From a virus: 64,000 nucleotides of DNA. The notes beneath the pieces were generated by a model. It saw only the letters and a program-made list of their open reading frames with translations, was not told the DNA's origin and did not search any database. Made by a program: the position numbers and the translations under genes. Positions 57,024 to 64,000 of this stretch are shown piece after piece. Position 1 is the first letter of the stretch; every line of letters starts with the position of its first letter. The DNA is taken from positions 1-64,000 of IMG/VR virus record IMGVR_UViG_3300035698_007174; one strand, written 5' to 3'.

Positions 57024-57830
57024 TTATGATGCTTGGGAAAAACCATCCCCAAATTCGTCTGTAAAGAAAGCTCCACCAGAATACCTATCAAATGAGATTG
57101 CAAATCCTTTGTTAAAGGCTCCGGTATAATTTACACCATCGTAGTCGGTGTTGTTTGCAAAAGCAGAGGAAAACTCATTGTTGAAGTCCAATTCCTTTTC
57201 TCCAAGTAAACCCCATGAGTTGTCATAGGTGGGTACTCTGTCAAAAGCTCTGCTGAATCCAGGTCCAAACTCAATTCCGTTGAAGCGGAACAGTACCATA
57301 GTGTGAGCTGGTTTCAAGTTCTTAATCTTTTGTATCAGTTTAGAGATGTTGACTTCTGCAGGTTCATCTACGGAGTCTGCATCAATTAAGACTGTCCAAT
57401 AGAAGAGATTGTTTTGTCCACCACAAGGATCTCCGGCTGTGGCTATTCCGGCCCAGAAGGGAGTGTACTGTTCTATAGTAATCACATAACCCAGGGCAAG
57501 TGCCAGTTCTTCATAATAAGCTGAATTTTGTTCACCAACCTTACGGAGACTTTCAGTAAGTTCCTCTCTTCGTTTCTCTGTGGTTGAAGCTAAGTCGAAT
57601 CCCTCTTCCGGTAACCCAAAGTCCTCTTCATGTTCAGTAATCAATTCTGAAGTTGTACTGAGATCTTTTTCATTCAAGAGACTTAAAGCTCTTGCTTCAA
57701 CTCTTGCAAACTCCTCACCAAGTCCGTAGAGAAGTTTTAGAATTATTGATCCCTCTTCTGTGTTCCATGCTTTACCTTTTGGAAGCAGGGAAGCTAACAG
57801 GTTTCGATAATCTTTTCCGGTTCTAGCCAT
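57024..57830 (-). CDS. Tail protein, Mu gp48-like (DUF2313)
   Basis: The 268-residue protein has the DUF2313 N-terminal pattern: RNLLASLLPKGKAWNTEEGS, ELITEHEEDFGLPE, and RREELTESLRKVGEQNSAYY, then CGGQNNLFYWTVLID. In Mu-like phages gp48 follows the baseplate J gene and builds part of the baseplate. The extra C-terminal 90 residues repeat a FSxAFxxxxxY pattern. Gene order matches Mu. Confidence 0.85.
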   Translation of the reverse strand: MARTGKDYRNLLASLLPKGKAWNTEEGSIILKLLYGLGEEFARVEARALSLLNEKDLSTTSELITEHEEDFGLPEEGFDLASTTEKRREELTESLRKVGEQNSAYYEELALALGYVITIEQYTPFWAGIATAGDPCGGQNNLFYWTVLIDADSVDEPAEVNISKLIQKIKNLKPAHTMVLFRFNGIEFGPGFSRAFDRVPTYDNSWGLLGEKELDFNNEFSSAFANNTDYDGVNYTGAFNKGFAISFDRYSGGAFFTDEFGDGFSQAS

Positions 57831-58930
57831 TATGTGTAATCCTCGAAAGTAATATCTCCAATCACATGAACTTGTTTAGCTGTGGAGGTTATGTCTGCTA
57901 CTGGTGAAGTAATCTTGTGATACTGTTCATCTGCAGTTGCAGAAATCGATTCACTTAGTCTTGACAATCTCACAGAAATTTCAGGACCACCATCTTGATT
58001 GATCAATTCAGTTAGTTTTGTTATGGCTGCTGCTTGAATAGCAGAAGTGTTTGGGTAAATCTGAACTGTCAAGTTGACTGACAGAGCTTCAGTATCTATC
58101 ATGATAAATCCAGGATCCGCAGTTACAGGAATACCAACTGTCTTACCTGTAATGGGATCGGTATGCGATTCAATATAATCTCGAACTGCTTGTCTTTCTG
58201 CATCATCCGGAAAAATAGAATCTGCATCATCATCGAAAACAAAAGCCAATCCTACGGTTCCAATTCCGTAGTACTGTTCAATCGCCCAAGCTCTGGTAAC
58301 TCCCGAATATTCTTTTGCCCACACTTCATAGTCGGTTTTAGTTCCACCATGAGGGGGTCTTCTTTTTCTAGTTAGGATTGCTTCCCTGTAATCAGAGTTT
58401 GATTGAGGATCAACCCCACCAGTGAGGCCATTACTATCTACTGTAGCATCGGAATTGACATATAAAATCGGGGATAGAAAAGTTAAAGTAACTCCGGCAT
58501 CCTCGTTATAATCATTCCCGTACTCTGTTGCAGTAATGGCAACTGAAATAACTCCACCCACCAGAGTAGCAGCTGCATCAGTTCTGTATATATTTCCTGT
58601 CGCTGACTGTAACTGAGTTTGTGCAGAAATTGAAACTCCGGTCGTTCCGGACAAAGCAACTGTTCCGGTAGCTTTAGTACCTGCGTCTTTGTTGATTCCG
58701 TACTCTGCACCATGCCTTTCCAGGAACTCAGCGTCAGCAGTTGATATGAACATTTGATCTTTTATGAAGTTGATATATCCATACAGACCATGAGCAACCC
58801 CACCCACAACCCGAGACAATACCTTGTACACAGATCGTCTTAAAAAGGTAGAAGCATTGTCTATCCTCGAAGCAAAGTCCGACAATATTCGATCAACTAC
58901 TTCCTGTAATGTTGGTCTTTGATATGGCAT
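57830..58930 (-). CDS. Baseplate J-like protein (Mu gp47)
   Basis: The start is placed at 58930 (MPYQRPTLQEVVDRIL), preceded by GGGAGGGG. The 366-residue protein carries DFASRIDNASTFLRRSVYKV, then EFLERHGAEYGINKDAGTKA, and GGVDPQSNSDYREAILTRKR. This is the usual signature of baseplate wedge protein gpJ. The start overlaps the end of the gp46-like gene (TAATG). Confidence 0.88.
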   Translation of the reverse strand: MPYQRPTLQEVVDRILSDFASRIDNASTFLRRSVYKVLSRVVGGVAHGLYGYINFIKDQMFISTADAEFLERHGAEYGINKDAGTKATGTVALSGTTGVSISAQTQLQSATGNIYRTDAAATLVGGVISVAITATEYGNDYNEDAGVTLTFLSPILYVNSDATVDSNGLTGGVDPQSNSDYREAILTRKRRPPHGGTKTDYEVWAKEYSGVTRAWAIEQYYGIGTVGLAFVFDDDADSIFPDDAERQAVRDYIESHTDPITGKTVGIPVTADPGFIMIDTEALSVNLTVQIYPNTSAIQAAAITKLTELINQDGGPEISVRLSRLSESISATADEQYHKITSPVADITSTAKQVHVIGDITFEDYT

Positions 58931-59388
58931 TAAATCCCCTCCCATAAATCATTATATTTAAAGGCAGTAAAAGTTCCATCAGTCTGAAAGATCTTTATAC
59001 TGGCAGCAACTTTGTCGAGATCCATTCTTTCAGTTTCAACTTCAATTTTAGCTGCAACACCATCATCGATCATCCACTGAAGAGCATCTTCAATATACTG
59101 CTTTGTTGTTCTCAATAGTGCATTTGTCATTTTGGATCGTCTTAATAGCCAGAGCTTACTTCCGATATTGTCATCTGCTTGAGAGGGTTCTACCAGATCT
59201 CCCCACCAGCCTTTACGGTCATCAAGATCATCCAAACCATCGTCTTCTTCACTGGCTCTGGCATCAGTAAATAGAGAAATGAGTACGGCTGTTTCTATTC
59301 CATTCTCTCTGAGAAGATCTCCTTTTAAGACTCCAAAGTCTTCTGTCTGGGTTTCACTGTCCCATACAATCTTTATGTCATCTGCCAT
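58930..59388 (-). CDS. Baseplate protein, Mu gp46-like
   Basis: The 152-residue protein contains DSETQTEDF, ETAVLISLFTDARASEEDD and RKGWWGDLVEP, which define the gp46 (W-like) family, and TTKQYIEDALQWMIDDGVAA. It would form the wedge with gp47. Order gp45, gp46, gp47, gp48 is the Mu arrangement. Confidence 0.85.
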   Translation of the reverse strand: MADDIKIVWDSETQTEDFGVLKGDLLRENGIETAVLISLFTDARASEEDDGLDDLDDRKGWWGDLVEPSQADDNIGSKLWLLRRSKMTNALLRTTKQYIEDALQWMIDDGVAAKIEVETERMDLDKVAASIKIFQTDGTFTAFKYNDLWEGI

Positions 59389-59389
59389 A

Positions 59390-60010
59390 TTAACCGCCTG
59401 TCTTTACTGTTGTTGTTTCCGCTGCTGATATATCAATTGTAATCGAAGAAGCTGTAGGAGAAATAGTTCCAGGAGCCCCCAATCCAACTGTTGCTGTTGT
59501 GATATGGATATGAGATTGGATTACTCCTACTAAAGTCTGTAAAGCTGAGTTCAATTCAGCATGAGTGACAAAAGATTTTGTAGCCCCATTTATATTTACT
59601 TTACTTCCTGCAGCAGCATCAATATCAATATCACCCGTTGCAGAGTTCAATGTGATACGAGTTGTATTGCTTCCAGATGGATCCTTAGCATATAGACAAA
59701 CATCACCTGGCAGTAAATCGGTAGGCCGGAGTTCTCTGTTGTGAACTGTAACAGCCACTCCTTTAGATCTATTCCCTGCCAAGAACAAAGCAACAACTTC
59801 ATCGTTGCCTGTGTCGTTCGGGTATGTTTCCAATCCATATTCTTGAAGTCTTTCCATTTTGGAAATTACCTCATCTCCCAATCCCTGAACTTTCAATCTC
59901 TGGGTTTTCCCTGAGTTGTCAACGGCATTGAGCAAACACCTTCCAACGATTAGAAAGATTCTATTCTTTATAGCGTTTTTAAACTTAACAAATTCTTCTC
60001 TTCCTATCAT
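59390..60010 (-). CDS. Baseplate spike protein, Mu gp45-like
   Basis: The 206-residue protein has QRLKVQGLGDEVISKMERLQ, EVVALFLAGNRSKGVAVTV and RPTDLLPGDVCLYAKD, an OB-fold with a spike-like continuation. The C-terminal part is a repeated beta pattern (SATGDIDIDAAAGSKVNING) as in trimeric spikes. A His-bearing QSHIHI segment may bind metal. It overlaps the gp44-like gene by four bases. Confidence 0.88.
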   Translation of the reverse strand: MIGREEFVKFKNAIKNRIFLIVGRCLLNAVDNSGKTQRLKVQGLGDEVISKMERLQEYGLETYPNDTGNDEVVALFLAGNRSKGVAVTVHNRELRPTDLLPGDVCLYAKDPSGSNTTRITLNSATGDIDIDAAAGSKVNINGATKSFVTHAELNSALQTLVGVIQSHIHITTATVGLGAPGTISPTASSITIDISAAETTTVKTGG

Positions 60011-61098
60011 AATAAAGAAATCTCCCTGCTGTCAAAAGTAGTTCGGATACTGTACATTCCAGGATTTAGTGTATAAGTAATTGGATCCACTAATCCGAGG
60101 GTAGTGGTGAATCCACTAGAACCATTATACTCAAAGTAAACTGTATTGATTAACATATTCCTATTTAACTGAAACTTTTCATCAAAGATATGTACCAGTT
60201 TGTTGATGTTCCAGGGAATCTTACCGACAACCTCAGTCCATCCTTCTAGTCGATATGTAACTCTTTTAGATAGACCAGCTCTCAAGTTTGCTTCAAACCA
60301 TGATTGAGCTACACATTTTCCAGCATCGTTTGCATACTCAGACAGGATTGTCTTTGGCCTGTGTCTAACAATCTGAGGATCTTCATATGACCCTGAAGAG
60401 GACAAGTACTCAGCAGGAGTAGAGATAGTTGGTGATTCTACACCAGTTCCTTTTATGGTATACTTTGAAAATCTATTCGTATCTGAATCTACAAAACTTG
60501 CTTCTAGTATATTTTGTCTTCCAAGTAGATCAGCAGCAAACATAACATTTGTAGTTTGTGTCAATGTAAGATAGCCATCTCCCATAGAAACCGGAAGTAT
60601 ATTATTTGCTCGACATAACTCATATATTATTTCTGCACAATTCTTTCCCTCTTCCAATACGATCTCTGGGTATATTGTGCCGGAACGAAAAGCAACTGCA
60701 GGATCGATGGTCACAGGAATGGTGAATGGTTCAGTGATATAATAAATTATATTTGCTACTGTTACATCAGTCCAATGTCGCTCAGTTCCATCGAAAGAAC
60801 AGTCAGATAAATCTGCAACTGTCTCTCTTCCGGAGAAAGAAATAGAACCACCATTTGCATTATAGTTAATTTCAACTTCTTCTATGAATCCTATTGAAAT
60901 TGGAAGTGCATTTATGGTAGCTATATATTTATCACCTTTAGAAATGTTCCACAATTCATGGGTTTCTGGAAAGAAGTCTACAGTTCTAACTTGTATCTGT
61001 CCACCAAGAGCAGACATACTTTTTGCAATCTTAACGTCTTCCCATATACCTTCAAATGTATAACCATTTATGGTCAGTCCAAATTCATTAAAATTCAT
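60007..61098 (-). CDS. Baseplate hub protein, Mu gp44-like
   Basis: The 363-residue protein has the hub pattern: GLTINGYTFEGIWEDVKIAK, then ISFSGRETVADLSDCSF (the family-typical SGR...DLxDCS), and ENLRAGLSKRVTYRLEGW. It links tail tube to spike. Overlaps the preceding gene by one base. Confidence 0.85.
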   Translation of the reverse strand: MNFNEFGLTINGYTFEGIWEDVKIAKSMSALGGQIQVRTVDFFPETHELWNISKGDKYIATINALPISIGFIEEVEINYNANGGSISFSGRETVADLSDCSFDGTERHWTDVTVANIIYYITEPFTIPVTIDPAVAFRSGTIYPEIVLEEGKNCAEIIYELCRANNILPVSMGDGYLTLTQTTNVMFAADLLGRQNILEASFVDSDTNRFSKYTIKGTGVESPTISTPAEYLSSSGSYEDPQIVRHRPKTILSEYANDAGKCVAQSWFEANLRAGLSKRVTYRLEGWTEVVGKIPWNINKLVHIFDEKFQLNRNMLINTVYFEYNGSSGFTTTLGLVDPITYTLNPGMYSIRTTFDSREISLL

Positions 61099-62555
61099 TA
61101 TTCATCCAGTATGACTATCTCATCCCCAGATGGCATAAAGCCTGGATGCTGGATACCCATTTTATTTTTCTTAAAGATTTCATCAGCCCTAGAAAGGTCT
61201 TCATATTTATCGTAAGCCAAAACTAAGGCACTTGATATATCAGTCGGAACTTTATAGTTATAAGACTTTACGGTTCCTTCTGCTTTGATTAACATACTGG
61301 TGATGAACAACTTCCGAACTGAGTCCAGTTGGTCGAACATATCAGCATTATCTATTTGCTCTGTTGAGTTTCCAATACCAACAGCTTGAGGACCATCGGC
61401 AGCTTCCTCTCCCAGACGTAGCATAAAGTCACTTATGACTTCAACAATTTTATCCAAGTGATCAAACAGTTCATCTTTATCAAAGAAGTCTGTTCGTATT
61501 GCAACCATCATTACATTCATCAGAATTGCAAATGTATTAGTGTCTATGACCAGGGCAATATTTTTAGCCTGTGAGTCTGGGATTAATCCGAACTCATCCA
61601 GAGAAAAGCCAGTAATTGAATCCAATCCGGTTTTGATAATTGATTTTCCAAGTGTAAGTGGAACCGTAATCCCATCAAGCTCCGTTACATCTCCCCGAGT
61701 AGTCCCCGAGTAGCCCCCCTCGACTCCCCCAATTACAGGTATAGTCACAGTGAACGCTTCAGCATATTCATTTGACAGTTTAGCTTTTGTATTTATTCCA
61801 TTATTTATTGAGGACACAACTGAATTTAGAAATAGAGAAACATTCTTTCCCATTCCCGAAGCAACAGCAAACCCAAAAGAAACTGTTACAACAGCATCAT
61901 AAACAGATACACCACTTGCAAGAGTAAGTAAACTGATAACCTTAGAAATATTTCCTGTCATCTCTGATTTAACTTTTGTGGCTATCCCATCCAAAGTACT
62001 CATGCCTGTCTGAGTGATCGCCAAAGCACTATCAAGTATATTTCCAGTGAAGTCCAGGTATGCTTCAGCAGTGCCATAAGCTGCTATAAAAGCATCCCCG
62101 ACAATATCCAAAGCCTGATTGATTGCAGCGTCTATTTTATCGATAAACTCTGTTATAGAAATAGGGAAAGCTCGTTTTCCACCTTCTACAAAAGTGACAG
62201 AGAATCTTACAATCCCACCTTCATTTTTACTTTCGTTGAAGGAAGCCTTGCCCATAATACCAACTTTTTTAGTTCCGTAATATGGGTGTATCAAAACACC
62301 ACTTCCTTCTTTTTGCATAGCTTCGGTCAAAGAATCTCTTTCAGCAAAGTAGTCGTAGAAGTTTGCATCACTCTGTATGATGTACCCTTCAACAACAAAT
62401 ACTTCAGCATCCTTTCCCATATCTTGTAGGTATGGCTGACTTCTGTTAGCGTATTGGTGTAATTGATTCCTCCGGCCAACTTGATGACTAGAAGAAGCTA
62501 CATAAAACTTTGCTCCCCTAAAGGACGCTTCTAATAGATTATCACTCCAACTCAT
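61098..62555 (-). CDS. DNA circularisation/tail protein, Mu gp43-like
   Basis: The 485-residue protein starts MSWSDNLLEASFRGAKFYVA and continues with HQYANRSQPYLQDMGKDAEV and FDYFAERD-type YFAERDSLTEAMQKEG, the DNA-circularisation-N domain found in Mu-like tail operons. The rest is helical. In Mu-like tails it follows the tape measure gene and is likely a tail-tube end or hub protein, despite its name. Confidence 0.85.
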   Translation of the reverse strand: MSWSDNLLEASFRGAKFYVASSSHQVGRRNQLHQYANRSQPYLQDMGKDAEVFVVEGYIIQSDANFYDYFAERDSLTEAMQKEGSGVLIHPYYGTKKVGIMGKASFNESKNEGGIVRFSVTFVEGGKRAFPISITEFIDKIDAAINQALDIVGDAFIAAYGTAEAYLDFTGNILDSALAITQTGMSTLDGIATKVKSEMTGNISKVISLLTLASGVSVYDAVVTVSFGFAVASGMGKNVSLFLNSVVSSINNGINTKAKLSNEYAEAFTVTIPVIGGVEGGYSGTTRGDVTELDGITVPLTLGKSIIKTGLDSITGFSLDEFGLIPDSQAKNIALVIDTNTFAILMNVMMVAIRTDFFDKDELFDHLDKIVEVISDFMLRLGEEAADGPQAVGIGNSTEQIDNADMFDQLDSVRKLFITSMLIKAEGTVKSYNYKVPTDISSALVLAYDKYEDLSRADEIFKKNKMGIQHPGFMPSGDEIVILDE

Positions 62556-62563
62556 ATATTATC

Positions 62564-64000
62564 CTATTTAAATTGCTCGTAATTCTCAACAATATGTTTC
62601 TGCCAATCGGTATTAACAGAACCTTTAACTCTCACAAAGTTCTGACCATCTACAGCGAGAACTTCAACAACAATCTTTCTTTCCCCATTCACAGTTTCCA
62701 GGGAAGCTCTTTGTTCTTTCCAAATTAACCCAGTAGCTAAACCCAGAGCAGAGTTACCTATTTTTGGAGCCACCTTTGCTGCCAGAAGTATGATTTTAGT
62801 TATAATCACAAAAAAGTCATATGTTAATTGTGCTGCTTTTATTGGAGCCCCCATTGAGATCTTTCGATGAAGATCATTCATTGTGGTGACAATTTTGTCA
62901 AGACCTTTTAACATAACACCCATACTTGTAAAGTAAACTTTTAATGCACCACCTTCTATCCCTGCACCAACAGTTGAAAAGGATTCTTCAAAAGATCTTG
63001 CAATAGTAGTAAACAATCCACCCTTCCCAGGAGTCATCGATGTTTGAGTAAATATATTGCTAAATCGATCCCCGAACTGTTTAAAGAACAAGGCATATCT
63101 CTCTCCGAAGGTTGTATCTTTATATTTCAATTTCCCAGATTTTAATCCTGATTGAACTCTAGCTCCTGTTGTGGCAGCATATAATCCAGTACCAATTACT
63201 GCAACTGCACCAAGCATAGCCAGACCAAGAGGAGAACTAAGAATTGCTATAAGTTTGGTTATTGCTGCAAGACCAATCAATGCTGGCCCAATCGCTGCGA
63301 TAGCTGCAAACACTTTTATAATTCCTTCTTTCTTATCATCAGGGAGATCGGTTATTTTCTGCATGAAAGCACCGAGAGCATCAAGGGCTCCACCAGCTTT
63401 TTTCAGTTTTAACTTACCAAAAGATTCCAATAAGAATAACCATTTATCTATTGTGATTGATACCTTACCATGAAAAGTATCAGCCATCTCAACTGCCATG
63501 TTTGCAAAAGCCCCGCCTGGTCCTGTCAATCTTTCCAGGGCGACTCGGAACTCATCGAATGAAATCTTACCAGCTCTCATGAACTTAAAGACTTCTTCTG
63601 GTTTTTTAGAGTATGCATTTGCCAAAGCCTGAACAAGAGGAATACCACGAATATAAAATCCACGAATACTCTTCATTTCTACTTTACCTTTCGCTCCTGT
63701 TGTTACAAAGGCTTTTGTCAAACCTTTCATAGCTTCAGAATAATCTCCTGTGGCTGCTGCCAAATCACCCAACATCTTTACTGTTGGGACTATTTCACTT
63801 ACGTTCAATGTTGGAATCGTAGAGATCGCTTTAGCTGCTGGAATCAAATCTTCCACAAACTTAAACGGAGTCTTTATAGTCAACTTCCTTAAATCCTTCA
63901 TTACAAACTTAGCTTTGTCTGAACTCTTTAAAAGGATAGCCATCGATCTCTCTGCAGATTCTATCTTTCCTGCAGTATTTAAAGCAGCAACACCTAGTCC
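62564..64000 (-). CDS. Tail tape measure protein, C-terminal part (cut by window edge)
   Basis: An ATG lies at 63943, but the frame stays open to the window end and the extra 19 codons (...AGKIESAERS) read like the continuing helix, so the true start lies outside. MAILLKSSDKAKFVMKDLRK followed by TPFKFVEDLIPAAKAI is the usual tape-measure segment (..GSAEKAKKLLKDL..). A hydrophobic segment (VFAAIAAIGPALIGLAAI) follows. The protein sets tail length and helps DNA cross the membrane. Confidence 0.85.
   Translation of the reverse strand, partial: GLGVAALNTAGKIESAERSMAILLKSSDKAKFVMKDLRKLTIKTPFKFVEDLIPAAKAISTIPTLNVSEIVPTVKMLGDLAAATGDYSEAMKGLTKAFVTTGAKGKVEMKSIRGFYIRGIPLVQALANAYSKKPEEVFKFMRAGKISFDEFRVALERLTGPGGAFANMAVEMADTFHGKVSITIDKWLFLLESFGKLKLKKAGGALDALGAFMQKITDLPDDKKEGIIKVFAAIAAIGPALIGLAAITKLIAILSSPLGLAMLGAVAVIGTGLYAATTGARVQSGLKSGKLKYKDTTFGERYALFFKQFGDRFSNIFTQTSMTPGKGGLFTTIARSFEESFSTVGAGIEGGALKVYFTSMGVMLKGLDKIVTTMNDLHRKISMGAPIKAAQLTYDFFVIITKIILLAAKVAPKIGNSALGLATGLIWKEQRASLETVNGERKIVVEVLAVDGQNFVRVKGSVNTDWQKHIVENYEQFK

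Noticed and set aside
1-64000. Temperate lifestyle (integrase, excisionase, CI-like repressor)
   Set aside because: No such gene is recognisable in the window; absence outside it cannot be excluded. The Mu-like tail does not imply Mu-like transposition, and no transposase is present.

Overview
The window is a stretch of an AT-rich tailed-phage genome (myovirus-type, Mu-like tail), with no integrase, lysogeny repressor, transposase or reverse transcriptase that I can recognise. Head and packaging genes lie on the minus strand at the left edge (1-11656). Tail genes also lie on the minus strand, at the right edge (53144-64000). Both edges cut through genes: a head-tail adaptor at the left and the tape measure protein at the right. 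This fits a circular or permuted genome whose neck, sheath and tube genes lie outside the window. The host cannot be named. Two lipoprotein signal sequences suggest a diderm (a spirochaete-like low-GC host is possible but unproven), and a flagellin-glycosyltransferase-like gene suggests a flagellated host.

Layout. 1-11656 (minus): HK97-fold head module (connector, capsid, protease, MuF-like, portal, terminase), interrupted by a lysis-like group and by a beta-helix protein flanked by two related small proteins. 11741-13575 (minus): a strong promoter, a tRNA-like element, tRNA-Asn, a chain of small genes including a XapX protein, and a Leu-type tRNA. 13576-14840: gene-less, with repeats spaced 39 bp apart, inverted repeats and a good rightward promoter; a candidate origin or non-coding RNA locus. 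14889-16334 (minus): six very small early genes. 16507-53007 (plus): early and replication genes, in order sliding clamp, sigma-like protein, SNF2 helicase, primase, winged-helix initiator with internal repeats, C5-methylase-like protein, DnaB-like helicase, phosphoesterase, UDG-exonuclease-polymerase fusion, gp32-like SSB, RecA, RuvC-like nuclease, split Rad50 with Mre11-like nuclease, and an adenine/cytosine-N4 methylase.

The most striking block is 43003-52492. It is an almost complete nonulosonic-acid (pseudaminic/legionaminic type) sugar pathway: SpsF-like cytidylyltransferase, Gfo/Idh oxidoreductase, DegT aminotransferase, NeuB-like synthase, PseB-like dehydratase and GNAT acetyltransferase. 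It ends in a Maf-family (DUF115) protein glycosyltransferase. It runs convergently into two Ser/Thr-rich, repeat-built tail-fibre genes, separated by a bidirectional terminator. The phage therefore looks able to make and attach a sialic-acid-like sugar, either to host flagellin/surface proteins or to its own virion; the sequence alone does not decide which.

The early genes form tightly overlapping operons (ATGA, TAATG and GTGA junctions). Several promoters place the -10 box only a few bases before the Shine-Dalgarno sequence. Many genes too short for routine ORF calling were read directly from the sequence and are listed. One gene (18346-18595) can be read through only with a +1 frameshift.
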